A stretch of DNA of 64,000 nucleotides, taken from assembly GCF_026586625.1 (NCBI RefSeq), contig NZ_JAODIW010000006.1, positions 967,061 through 1,031,060 of the forward strand, read 5' to 3'. This document shows, one piece after another, positions 56,677-64,000 of the stretch; position 1 is the first letter of the stretch, and the number at the start of each line of letters is the position of its first letter. This DNA comes from Halobium salinum (GTDB lineage: Archaea; Halobacteriota; Halobacteria; Halobacteriales; Haloferacaceae). A program made the position numbers and the translations under genes. Below the pieces are notes generated by a model. It had not been told where the DNA came from. It searched no databases and was given only the letters and a program-made list of their open reading frames with translations.

Positions 56677-57158
56677 AGGGGGCGTCACGCACCGCGTCGA
56701 AGGCGGAGCCGATAGGTGACTTTGTTTCAATGTGATTCGGTCTGACTCAGCTGCAAGAGTCAGAGCGTGTGTCTATTTTCGCTGTTCAGAACTGAACGGT
56801 CGCTGTCAGGGTATCTCCGCTGCATACAGAGCGCAAGTCGGGCGAACCTCTCTCTGTCTTTTCCCGAGTAGGTTTGGTATCCCTGCGCCGATTGGGGGAC
56901 GTGAATAAACGTCGCCTCCTGCAAGGTCTCGCCCCCGTCGCTATTGTCGGCGGTGTAGTGCTACGTCGGCGGGCGATTCAGAGTTCCATCTCCTCAGGTT
57001 TCTTATCGGAACCAGCTACCAGTCGTGGCTTAGTACAATGGGGGTAGGCTGAGTTACGGGACTGGTCACTGTGTCCGCTGAATCTACACGTTTGATTCGT
57101 CGCCGGTCGTCGGTCCGAGCCTGACCGACGTACCACATACAGGCAGTGCCCGAAGGGA
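56677..57158. other. Lower-GC intergenic region with a gene remnant
   Basis: About 480 bases between the cupin and VapC genes. Composition is near 50-55% GC, lower than the flanks. One short frame with an exported-protein-like leader is listed separately (56901-57047). Otherwise no gene, tRNA or clear repeat was seen. The direct string CCGACG/GTCGG near 57088-57130 is too short to interpret. Confidence 0.4.
56901..57047 (+). pseudogene. Stub of a Tat-leader gene (remnant)
   Basis: GTG at 56901 opens 48 codons beginning with a twin-arginine-like leader, NKRRLLQGLAPVAIVGGVVL, then a basic and Ser-rich tail that stops at TAG 57045-57047. Tat leaders of haloarchaeal exported proteins look like this at their start, so the rest of a gene appears to have been lost. 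It lies in a lower-GC patch beside a toxin-antitoxin pair, fitting loss during insertion or deletion events. A short independent peptide is the alternative. Confidence 0.35.
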
Positions 57159-57554
57159 CTAACACGGCCCAAATCTCCGGACGGAGAGGAGTTCACGGAG
57201 GCCTTCCGTATCGAAGTCAGCGTCGGAGACGACCAGTTCCTTCCCTTCGGATCGCGCCGTAGCTGCAATCATGAGGTCACGTGGCGACAGAGGATTGCCA
57301 GATTCGAGAAGGCGGCTCTGCATCCGGGCAGCTTCAAACGCGATCTCTTCGGAGAAGTCGAGAGCAGTGACTCGGCCGAAGTTCTCACGCGCCCCGATGA
57401 GGTCTGTCTCACCAGCTGAAAATACCTCACCAGCGAGAACTTCATAGATACAGATGCTGGACGTGACCAAAGTCGGTCGTTCATCGACGAACGTGACTAC
57501 GTCCTCGACACCATCGAGGTAATCGATGATAGCCGACGAATCGAGAAAGGTCAC
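57159..57554 (-). CDS. vapC: VapC-type PIN-domain ribonuclease toxin
   Basis: 131 residues. Acidic metal-site residues of the PIN fold: D5 in FLDSSAIID, E38 in CIYEVLAGE, Asp in LSPRDLMIA and the Asp pair in VVSDADFDT. VapC toxins cleave RNA (often tRNA or rRNA) and are neutralised by VapB. The start overlaps the stop of the antitoxin gene by 4 bases, so the two are translated together with antitoxin first. GC content is lower than for flanking genes. Confidence 0.9.
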   Translation of the reverse strand: MTFLDSSAIIDYLDGVEDVVTFVDERPTLVTSSICIYEVLAGEVFSAGETDLIGARENFGRVTALDFSEEIAFEAARMQSRLLESGNPLSPRDLMIAATARSEGKELVVSDADFDTEGLRELLSVRRFGPC

Positions 57555-57751
57555 TGTTGGAAGCTCTCTCGAGACCGTTTGATTGCTTCGCGCGCCTTTT
57601 CGGCTTTGTCAGTTCCTTTCCACGCACCAGCCTTCATTCCCGATCCCTCGTTCGCCAATCGGTCGAGAAACTCGTCCCAACTCTCGTCTTCACGCTTCAG
57701 CCGCGCCAGTTTCTCCTTCGTCTCGTCGGAGACGCGGATTGACGTACTCAT
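57551..57751 (-). CDS. vapB: VapB-type antitoxin (DUF7557-like)
   Basis: 66 residues. The N-terminus TSIRVSDETKEKLARLKRE is a ribbon-helix-helix DNA-binding segment, and the C-terminal part is charged and helical for toxin binding. The ATG at 57749-57751 (MSTSIRV) is preferred; an ATG two codons earlier (MHMSTS) is possible and falls inside the inverted repeat. It overlaps vapC by 4 bases. Confidence 0.82.
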   Translation of the reverse strand: MSTSIRVSDETKEKLARLKREDESWDEFLDRLANEGSGMKAGAWKGTDKAEKAREAIKRSRESFQQ

Positions 57752-57752
57752 G

Positions 57753-57771
57753 TGCATATGCTGTGTATGCA
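57753..57771. promoter_or_regulatory. Candidate VapBC autoregulatory operator
   Basis: Inverted repeat TGCATA-N7-TATGCA (57753-57758 and 57766-57771) immediately upstream of the vapB start codon. Autorepression of toxin-antitoxin operons typically uses such palindromes bound by the ribbon-helix-helix antitoxin. The site would also cover the longer ATG start. Confidence 0.5.
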
Positions 57772-58112
57772 GACGGAAGTAGTTTGAGGAGACCGCCGTT
57801 GTCGGATTGCTACAGTGACGTTCGGGGGTCTGAGGTCGCTGCATACACCCTCCGTATTCAGCACGGCCACCGGGACTGTATCGTACTTCTGCGGGGAGCC
57901 GCTCGCTGGATACGCGGCACGACTCGCGGAGCTGAGTCAGTTGGTGACGGGCTGAACGGAAGTATCGCGTCGAGCCACCCGCTGAGGTCTGGCTAGACCC
58001 TTCGGATTCCCCTGTGAACCGTTCGGCCCTGGAAGCGGAACGAACCCGCCTATCGCTCGTCGAGGACGGAATCCGCGTCGGGGGGTACCGCGTCGAGAGA
58101 ACCACGAGGTGC
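57772..58112. other. Intergenic region upstream of vapB
   Basis: About 340 bases without an identifiable gene. The segment near 57838-57865 repeats CTGCATAC and GTATTCAGC, loosely like the operator half-sites. The rest is mixed composition, with higher GC after 58000. Frames here lack motifs. Confidence 0.4.
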
Positions 58113-59057
58113 TCACGCCACTGCCGGAAACGCCGTCTCGTACAGCGTCGTCGCCGACTCCCACAACTCCTCGCGCTCGTCGATTTCGGCCAGCCATCGT
58201 TCCGGCAACGCCTCGGCGCCGAAGCGCGCTCCCGCGACCGCACCCGTCACCGCGCCGACGGTGTCGGCGTCGCCGCCCATGTTCACGGCGTCGACAATCG
58301 CCACCTCCGCCGACTCGGCGCTCAGCGCGAGCCACAGCGCGGTCTGCAGGGTGTCGACGACGTACCCCGTCGAGCGCAGGTGGCCGGGCCGCTCGCCGCG
58401 AGCGACCGGCTCCAGCGCGGCCCGGAGGTCGTCGGGCACGTCGGTCGCGTCGAGGGCGCCCCGAAGCGGCGCGTAGGGGTCCTCGTCCCCGTCGCCAGTG
58501 AGGAGACCCGCGACGGTGCGGTTCAGCACGGCACAGCCGGCGCGACAGCGCGGGTCGGCGTGGGTGATGGCCGACGACCGACGACTGGCGCGGTCCAGAC
58601 TGTCGAGGTCGTCGTGGAACGCCAGCGCGTAGGGGACACAGCGCATGACACTCCCGTTGCCGGCGTTCTTCCCCTCCGGTCGGGCGTGCCACACCATCTC
58701 GCCGGCCTCGTCGGGGGCGACGCCGTCCTGCAGGTTCCGAATCGCGTCGGCGGTCATGTTCCCCACGTCGAAGGGGCCCGACTCGTACCACGCGACGAAG
58801 CGGTCGGCCACGTCGGTCGGTGCGAACGACCCGCGCTCGGCGAGGCTCCGGGCGATGCAGAGCGCCATCTCCGTGTCGTCGGTGATGGTCCCCGCAGGCT
58901 GGTGCCACGTGCCGTTTCCGAGCATCTCGGTGACGCGGCCGTGCTCGCGCTCGATGTCGTCGGCGGTGCGAAACTCGACCGGGCGCCCGAGGGCGTCGCC
59001 GCAGGCCAGTCCGAGGAGGGCGCCGCGGGCGCGGCCGAGGGGTGTGCGGTTCGTCAT
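58113..59057 (-). CDS. ADP-ribosylglycohydrolase (DraG/ARH family)
   Basis: 314 residues. The two-Mg site motifs are TDDTEMALCIA (Asp pair) and GGDADTVGAVTGA near the C-terminus, as in DraG. The opening GALLGLACGDALG is the family start. It removes ADP-ribose from proteins or small molecules. ATG 59055-59057 gives MTNRTPLGRARG. No ADP-ribosyltransferase is adjacent. Length is normal (~300 residues). Confidence 0.9.
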   Translation of the reverse strand: MTNRTPLGRARGALLGLACGDALGRPVEFRTADDIEREHGRVTEMLGNGTWHQPAGTITDDTEMALCIARSLAERGSFAPTDVADRFVAWYESGPFDVGNMTADAIRNLQDGVAPDEAGEMVWHARPEGKNAGNGSVMRCVPYALAFHDDLDSLDRASRRSSAITHADPRCRAGCAVLNRTVAGLLTGDGDEDPYAPLRGALDATDVPDDLRAALEPVARGERPGHLRSTGYVVDTLQTALWLALSAESAEVAIVDAVNMGGDADTVGAVTGAVAGARFGAEALPERWLAEIDEREELWESATTLYETAFPAVA

Positions 59058-59131
59058 GGTCCGGTCGCTCCGAAACGCCGGGAGCGGAAAAGAGTGGCTC
59101 GGAAACGGCTGCTGCGGCGCGGTCGGTCGAG

Positions 59132-60824
59132 TTACGGCGTGTCGTTCGCGTCGGTCGGGTCCGTACCGTAGACGTTCACTTCGCGGCAGTCGTTGACGCC
59201 GTCACCGTCGGTGTCGGCCTCGGTCGGGTCGGTACCGTACTTCTGGCGCTCCTTCTCGTCGGAGAGTTTGTCGCCGTCCGTATCGGGGTCGTGCGGGTCG
59301 GTGCCGAGTTCCTCCTCGCGGCTGTCGGTGAGTCCGTCGCCGTCGCTGTCGCGGCTCTGGGCAGGCTCCTCGGTGGTCGTCTCTTCCGGCGACTCCGTCG
59401 TCTCGTCGGGCGTCTCGGTCGGCTCTTCGGTGGTCGTCTCGTCGGGCGTCTCGGTCGGGTCGTCGGCGTCGACTGTTTCGACGGTCACCTTCACCAGGAA
59501 GGCGCCGAGGCCCTCGCCCCGGTCGACGCCCGGGGTCGTGTCGAACCCGCCGACGGCCGCGTACCCATCTTCGGTCTTGACGAGACTTTCCGGGGCCATC
59601 GACCCCTCCCCGTCGTAGGAGTAGGTCCACTGCACGTTCCCACTCGCGTCCGTCTCGACGAACTGGACGTTGCCGTCGACGCTTCCGTCCTCGTCGTCTT
59701 CGTTGTCGTTGGACTCGAGACCGCCGTTCGCACCGAGGAGTCCGTAGCCGCCGTCGAACGCCGTGAGGTCCTCTCCGGTCTCTCCTCGGCCGTGTTCGTC
59801 GCCCTCCGCCGCGACCTGGTACGTCTTCTGCCACTGCTTCTCGCCGGAGGCGTCGGTCACGACGAGCGGGATGTCACCCAGTTCGACCCCGGTCATGGCG
59901 TAGCTCCCGTCAGGGGCCTGTGCGACGCTCCGGAGGTAGCCGGGGAGGACGTCGTCCGCGCTCTCGCGGACGCCACGGTCCCACGTCTGGGACCAGACGA
60001 CGTGCCCCGTCGAATCGTACTTGACGAGCAGGCGGTCGCCGCCGTTCCCGCCGACGACGGCGAGGCCTCCATCGGCGGTCGCCACGGCGTCGCTGGCCGA
60101 CTCGCGTTCGTCCTCGATGACGTCTTCACTTCGGTCCCACTTCGTCGAGCCGTCGTCGGTCGTCGCGTGGAGTCGGATTCGACTCTCCTCGGTGTCGATG
60201 ACGAACACCGGCGTACCGTCCTCGAGGACGACGATATCGCTGACGTCGGTTCCCGCGAGGACCTTCTCCCAGACTGTCTTCCCGTCCGGAGCGACCTTCG
60301 CGAGGTAGACGGCGTCCTGGTCATCGGTTCCTCGTGTCGTCGCGCCCCCGAGGTAGAACTCCCCGTCCGGGCTTTTTCCGAGTGCGGTGAACCGAACCGG
60401 GTCGCTGGAGTCGCCGACAGGGTAAGCGTCCTCCCACAGTCGAGTGCCGGTGGCGTCGGTCTTGGCAAGCCAGATGCGCTCCGAGTCCCAGTCGTTCGCG
60501 CCGTCCCCCGCCACACTGCCGAGACTGCCGGCGAGCGCGAACCCGTCGGCCGTCTTCACGAGGTCCCCGACGCCGAGGCCGAAGAGTATCTGCTTTCCAT
60601 CCTCTACGTTGATTCCCGTCTCGGTCTCCCGGTATCGCCGCTCCCACGCGACGCGGACTTCGGTTCCTTCGTCCGTCGGGGAACTATTGGGGGTACCACC
60701 GCCGCTTCCGCCGTCGCTCTGGGCGAGCGATACACCCGTACCCGCCGCGCCGAGGACACCGAGGCTGCCGAGTAGTTTGAGGGCCGAACGCCTGCCGAGG
60801 CTGTCGTCGTTAGCTGGGGTTCAC
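59132..60824 (-). pseudogene. Exported beta-propeller/calcium-repeat protein with a frameshifted Tat leader
   Basis: The frame from 60820 to 59132 encodes a Tat-like leader (LGRRSALKLLGSLGVLGAAG), propeller-type repeats (ADGGLAVVGGNGGDRL, DAVYLAKVAPDGKTVWE), a Thr/Glu/Pro-rich stretch (TETPDETTTEEP) and calcium-binding DSDGDGLTDSREEELGTDP and DTDGDGVNDCREVNVYGTDP repeats. However, no start codon lies in this frame: a TGA sits just upstream. The GTG at 60822-60824 reads into the leader only if one base at 60812 is removed, giving VNPSNDDSLGRRS. A promoter-like TATA is 30 bases upstream of that GTG. So this is one base from intact; sequencing error, recent mutation or programmed slippage are possible. 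Confidence 0.7.
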
Positions 60825-60853
60825 TACGAGGCTCGCTCTCTCTCCGAGGCACC

Positions 60854-60863
60854 TACTTATACA
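60854..60863 (-). promoter_or_regulatory. TATA box upstream of the frameshifted exported-protein gene
   Basis: On the minus strand CTGTATAAGT, 30 bases before the GTG at 60824. It supports GTG 60824 as the original start of the leader frame and therefore the single-base frameshift interpretation. Confidence 0.5.
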
Positions 60864-60991
60864 GGAGATAACAGCGAGGTTGCCCGTCGCGTAATCCGAT
60901 GTTCCGGCCTGATAGACGCCACACGTCGGCCAGCCCCGGCCGGCGTTGCCACCGTCGAAACCGGCATCCCCCGTCGATTCGAACCACGAAT

Positions 60992-61963
60992 ATGACACAC
61001 GTCGCCGTCGGCGGGCGCCTGCACTTCGGCTTCGGCAACCTGAGTCTCGCCCACGAGCGACTGTACGGCGCGCTCGGGGTCGCCCTCTCGGGACCCGAGA
61101 CGGTCGTCCGCGCCGAACCCGCGACCGGCGTCGACTGCGCCCACCCCGACGCCCGCGAGTACGCCGAGCGCGCCGTCTCCCTGCTCGGTGACCCGGTCGA
61201 AGGGGCGGACGTCGTCGTCGAGGCGGCGCTCCCGCGACACGTCGGCCTCGGGAGCGGGACGGCGCTGGCGCTGTCGACGCTGGCGGCGGTGGCGCGGGCA
61301 CACGACCTCGACCCGCAGGTCCGTGCGCACGCGCCGGCGCTCGGTCGCGGCGGACGGTCGGGAATCGGCGTCGCCGCCTTCGAAGACGGGGGGTTCGTCC
61401 TCGACGCCGGCCACCCGACGGCGCGGTTCACCACCGACCGGCCCGCGGACGGCGACTGGACCGTCCCCGCCGTCGCCGCACGCCACCGGATTCCCGAGGA
61501 CTGGCGCTTCCTGCTCGTCCTCCCCGACGCGGACCCCGGTCGGAGCGACGAGCGGGAGGACGAGAGCATGCGGGCGGCGGTCGAGCGCGCGGACCCCGCG
61601 GTGGCCGACAGAGTGGCCGGGGTGCTCACCCGTCGAGTACTCCCGGCCGTCGCCGAGGGGAGCGCCGAGCGCTTCGGCGGGGCCGTCGCCGAGGTCGGCC
61701 GTCTCAACGGCTCGTGGTACGCCGACGAACAGGGCGGCGTCTACCGCCCGCCCGTCGGCGGCGTCGTGGCGGCGCTCGACGACCACCCCTCGATTTACGG
61801 CGCCGGACAGTCCTCGTGGGGGCCGGCGGTGTACGGCGTCACCGACTCGGAGCGAGCCGACGCGGCCCGTGCGGCCGGCGAGGCGGCACTCGACGCGGCC
61901 GGCGTCGACGGCGACGTGCTCGTCGTCGCGGGCCGGAACGGCGGGGCCTCGCTGGACGTGTAG
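60992..61963 (+). CDS. Beta-ribofuranosylaminobenzene 5'-phosphate synthase family protein (GHMP fold)
   Basis: 323 residues. It matches the GHMP-kinase-like fold of the enzyme that condenses p-aminobenzoate with PRPP in (tetrahydro)methanopterin biosynthesis. Landmarks: VGGRLHFGFGNLSLAHERLYGALGVAL at the start, the glycine-rich RHVGLGSGTALALSTLA, GRGGRSGIGVAAFEDGGFVLDAGH and the C-terminal YGAGQSSWGPAVYGVT. Haloarchaea are thought to use folate-type or related C1 carriers, so the physiological role is uncertain. ATG 60992 gives MTHVAVGGRLHFGF. The gene is divergent from the frameshifted exported gene. Confidence 0.85.
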   Translation: MTHVAVGGRLHFGFGNLSLAHERLYGALGVALSGPETVVRAEPATGVDCAHPDAREYAERAVSLLGDPVEGADVVVEAALPRHVGLGSGTALALSTLAAVARAHDLDPQVRAHAPALGRGGRSGIGVAAFEDGGFVLDAGHPTARFTTDRPADGDWTVPAVAARHRIPEDWRFLLVLPDADPGRSDEREDESMRAAVERADPAVADRVAGVLTRRVLPAVAEGSAERFGGAVAEVGRLNGSWYADEQGGVYRPPVGGVVAALDDHPSIYGAGQSSWGPAVYGVTDSERADAARAAGEAALDAAGVDGDVLVVAGRNGGASLDV

Positions 61964-62021
61964 CGCCGGCCTCGACTCGACCGGCCACCGGACGTAACCG
62001 GCCCGCGCTCGAATTACGGGT

Positions 62022-62177
62022 ATGGCCTATCAGACGACGCTCGGTTGGTCGCTCGTCACCTCGGCGGTCGTCACGTTCCTGCTCGCGGTCGTCCCCGGCG
62101 ACTCGCTGTGGTGGGGCGTGTTGATGCTCGTCGCTGGCGCCGCCCTCCTGTACTACCGCGACGACCGGCGGTACTGA
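62022..62177 (+). CDS. Small two-helix membrane protein (51 aa)
   Basis: ATG 62022 to TGA 62177. Two hydrophobic helices, residues ~9-24 and ~30-44, end in a polar DDRRY tail. The codon bias is haloarchaeal. It lies 58 bases after the GHMP-fold gene on the same strand and ends 1 base before the convergent zinc-ribbon gene. No function known. Confidence 0.7.
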   Translation: MAYQTTLGWSLVTSAVVTFLLAVVPGDSLWWGVLMLVAGAALLYYRDDRRY

Positions 62178-62178
62178 C

Positions 62179-62454
62179 TCACTCCTCGTCCCCGACCGTC
62201 CGACTCTCCGTCGAACCGCAGTCCGGGCAGGCGTCGCCCGACTCCTCGTAGCGAGCGCTGCAGTCGACGCACTCGACCGTCGCCGCCTCGTGACCGGTCG
62301 CCCCCTCCCGACTGACCCCCTGGTCCTGGCCGGCCTCCTGGTCCTGGCCGGCCTCCTGGTCTCGGTCGGCCCCTTCGTTGTACTCCTCGGCGGCGGCCTT
62401 CGCGTCCTCGGTGAACTGCTCGACGTTCCGGCCGAGCTTTCTGAAGAATCCCAT
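62179..62454 (-). CDS. Small acidic zinc-ribbon protein (91 aa)
   Basis: An N-terminal helical segment (FFRKLGRNVEQFTEDAKAAAEEYN) leads into Asp/Gln/Glu repeats and ends with the zinc knuckles VECVDCSARYEESGDACPDCGS (two CxxC). The middle contains two identical copies of an 18-base DNA unit encoding DQEAGQ, a probable slippage repeat. ATG 62452-62454 is preferred to an earlier start. Function unknown; zinc ribbons with N-terminal helices are common in haloarchaeal small proteins. Confidence 0.75.
   Translation of the reverse strand: MGFFRKLGRNVEQFTEDAKAAAEEYNEGADRDQEAGQDQEAGQDQGVSREGATGHEAATVECVDCSARYEESGDACPDCGSTESRTVGDEE
62320..62355. repeat. Tandem 18-bp repeat in the small zinc-ribbon gene
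   Basis: CTGGTCCTGGCCGGCCTC occurs twice in direct succession (62320-62337 and 62338-62355), followed by a partial third copy (CTGGTCTCGGTCGGCC). In the minus-strand gene it encodes a repeated six-residue DQEAGQ unit, keeping the frame. Confidence 0.7.
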
Positions 62455-62530
62455 CGGGGCTACGAGGGTCCGCGGCGTCATAACGCTTCTCCGGGTTCGA
62501 CCCGGGTCCGGACCCGACGGCTCGCGCCGC

Positions 62531-64000
62531 TCAGTCGTCGAGCGCCCGGGCCACCCCGACCGCCCGCTCTCGGAGTTTCGACGGCTCCCGGCCGAGCAGG
62601 CGCACCATCGGCTCCTTCCCGTGGTCGCCGTCGCCGACTATCGCCGCCGGCGCCCGGCCTCGACCGGCGAGCGCCGTCGCGGCGACCCAGTCCATCGTCC
62701 CCGGGGCGTGACTCGGCTCCTCGCGCCGGTCGACGCGGACGGTCTCGAAGCGCTCCTCGACGGCGTCGACCGTCTCCTCGTCCCGGCGGACGTTACACAC
62801 CGCTCGGACGGTCGGGTCGGCCTCGCGGACGCCGAGCAGGAGTCGGGCGAGGTGGTCGGAGGCGCCGAGGCGGGCGGACCCGGTCGCCCGGACCGCGACG
62901 GTCGAGGGGTCCGCGCGACCATCCCCCCCGCCGACACGATGGAGTCGTCCGTCGACGGCGGCGACTTCCTCGGGGTCGAGCGCACACGGCGGGGCGACGG
63001 CGAACTGCAGGCCGACCTCGGGGACGAGCCGAGCCGCCGCGGGCGTCCGCTCGAACGACCGGACCGCGTCGTCGACGGCGGCGAGCGCCCCGGCGACGCC
63101 GGCGCGAGAGCGGAGCGTCGCCGCGTGGTTCACCGGGCCGGCGCCGGCGCCGAGGTCCGCGCGGGCGAACCTGACCGCACGGTCGACGAACCGTGCTCCG
63201 GTCTCGACGGCCGTCTCGAGGTCGTCGCCGCGAGCGAGGCGGGCCGTGATGGCGGCCGAGAGGGTGCAGCCGCTCCCGTGGGTCGCGTCGGTGTCGACGC
63301 GAGGGCGTCTGAACCGCCGGACCCCGTCGGCGGTCGCGAGCACGTCGACGACGGCCGAGACCGGCTCGTCGTTGCCGACTCGCTCGACCCTGTCCGCGCC
63401 GTCGCTGTCGCCGTCCTCGGTGTCGTCGCCCGCGCCGGCGCCGTCGACGTGCCCGCCGGTGACGAGCGCCGCGTCGGCGCCGAGATTCCGGAGGGCACGG
63501 GCCGCCGCCGCGGCGTCGGTCGTGTCCGTAACCGGGCGGCCGACCAGGAGGTTCGCTTCCGGCCGATTCGGCGTGACGAGCGTCGCCTCGGGGAGCAGAC
63601 GCTCACGGAGGGCGTCGACCCCGCCCGGTTCGAGCAGTCGGTCGCCGGACTCGGCGAGCACGACGGGGTCGACGACGAGCGGCGCGTCGCGCCCGACGCC
63701 CCACTCGCGGAACGCGTCGGTGACCGCACGGACCGTCTCGCCGTCGACGAGCATCCCGGTCTTCGCGGCCGCGACCGGGAGGTCCTCGGCGACGGCGGCG
63801 ACCTGTTCGCGGACCGTCTCGTGGGGGACCGGTGTGACCGCCGAGACTCCGGTCGTGTTCTGGGCGGTGACGGCCGTCACCGCCGAGGTGCCGAACGTGT
63901 CGAGGGCCTCCATCGTCTTCAGGTCGGCCCCCACACCGGCGCCGCCGCCGCTGTCGGAGCCGGCGACGGTGAGGGCGATCGGCGCCCGGTCGACGGGGGA
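62531..64000 (-). CDS. thiDN: Bifunctional hydroxymethylpyrimidine (phosphate) kinase / ThiN thiamine-phosphate synthase (partial)
   Basis: About 489 residues are visible and the start is just outside the window. The N-terminal ThiD (ribokinase fold) has ALTVAGSDSGGGAGVGADLK (substrate loop), VTAVTAQNTTGV, KTGMLVD, VVDPVVLAESGD and a C-terminal THGSGCTLSAAI catalytic loop. A ThiN domain (~320-465) follows with GLQFAVAPPCALDPEEVAAVDGRL and DWVAATALAGRGRAPAAIV. Together they phosphorylate HMP and couple it with the thiazole to give thiamine phosphate. The D/E-rich insertion (DDTEDGDSDGADR) within ThiD is a haloarchaeal loop. Confidence 0.92.
   Translation of the reverse strand, partial: SPVDRAPIALTVAGSDSGGGAGVGADLKTMEALDTFGTSAVTAVTAQNTTGVSAVTPVPHETVREQVAAVAEDLPVAAAKTGMLVDGETVRAVTDAFREWGVGRDAPLVVDPVVLAESGDRLLEPGGVDALRERLLPEATLVTPNRPEANLLVGRPVTDTTDAAAAARALRNLGADAALVTGGHVDGAGAGDDTEDGDSDGADRVERVGNDEPVSAVVDVLATADGVRRFRRPRVDTDATHGSGCTLSAAITARLARGDDLETAVETGARFVDRAVRFARADLGAGAGPVNHAATLRSRAGVAGALAAVDDAVRSFERTPAAARLVPEVGLQFAVAPPCALDPEEVAAVDGRLHRVGGGDGRADPSTVAVRATGSARLGASDHLARLLLGVREADPTVRAVCNVRRDEETVDAVEERFETVRVDRREEPSHAPGTMDWVAATALAGRGRAPAAIVGDGDHGKEPMVRLLGREPSKLRERAVGVARALDD

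Overview
The window is chromosomal DNA from an extremely halophilic archaeon (class Halobacteria). Base composition is very GC-rich with G/C-loaded third codon positions. Nearly every protein is strongly acidic. Exported proteins carry twin-arginine (Tat) leaders. The gene set is typically haloarchaeal: class I HMG-CoA reductase for mevalonate/isoprenoid lipids, the ubiquitin-like SAMP1, a Bat-type HTH regulator, a geranylgeranyl-reductase-like flavoprotein and a split GMP synthetase. No rRNA, tRNA, CRISPR array or intact insertion sequence was seen. Genes are densely packed, and several starts sit about 20-30 nt downstream of TATA-like boxes, as expected for leaderless archaeal transcripts.

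Layout. 1-8.4 kb: a truncated DUF5817-like protein, a small membrane protein, a soluble chemotaxis-type transducer, hmgA, a YtcJ-like amidohydrolase, icd and an Ntn-hydrolase asparaginase. 8.8-12.1 kb: a large Tat-exported beta-helix protein with five copies of a C-terminal module. 12.2-19.3 kb: polyphosphate kinase with an upstream PPP-type phosphatase, a Bat-type regulator and PEP carboxylase. 19.9-23.6 kb: a Rieske protein, then an aldehyde dehydrogenase overlapping a fatty-acyl-reductase-like SDR. 23.6-27.9 kb: a K+ channel divergent from two paralogous membrane/RCK-C proteins and SAMP1. 28-35.3 kb: an atypical APH-fold kinase, an HPP-Usp fusion, uridine phosphorylase, a PfkB sugar kinase, DUF63 and deoC, suggesting nucleoside/pentose salvage. 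35.4-43.2 kb: two tandem PQQ-propeller proteins, the e-MtaB tRNA methylthiotransferase, a CDF transporter, a HIT hydrolase, small zinc-ribbon proteins and methionine aminopeptidase.

43.2-44.3 kb is an unusual patch: a ~500-bp imperfect palindrome followed by an AT-rich orphan membrane gene. 44.3-51.5 kb returns to ordinary metabolism: an aldo/keto reductase, a saccharopine-dehydrogenase-like enzyme, a GGR-family flavoprotein, a PHP phosphoesterase and a tightly coupled pyrG-guaAb-DUF7126 operon. 51.5-56.7 kb holds an APC permease translationally coupled to a Usp protein, a PutP-type Na+ symporter operon with a 48-aa accessory protein, and a cupin. 56.7-58.1 kb is a lower-GC accessory patch with a VapBC toxin-antitoxin pair and the stub of an exported-protein gene. 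58.1-64 kb: an ADP-ribosylglycohydrolase, a secreted beta-propeller/calcium-repeat gene whose Tat leader is separated from its start codon by one extra base, a beta-RFAP synthase homologue, two small proteins and thiDN running off the right edge.

The most unusual observations are the 500-bp palindrome beside the AT-rich orphan, the paired membrane/RCK-C proteins with K+ channel and SAMP1, the single-base frameshift in the exported calcium-repeat protein, and two enzymes lacking an expected active-site residue (the PPP phosphatase and the APH-fold kinase). All assignments are from reading the sequence and family knowledge; no database search was run.
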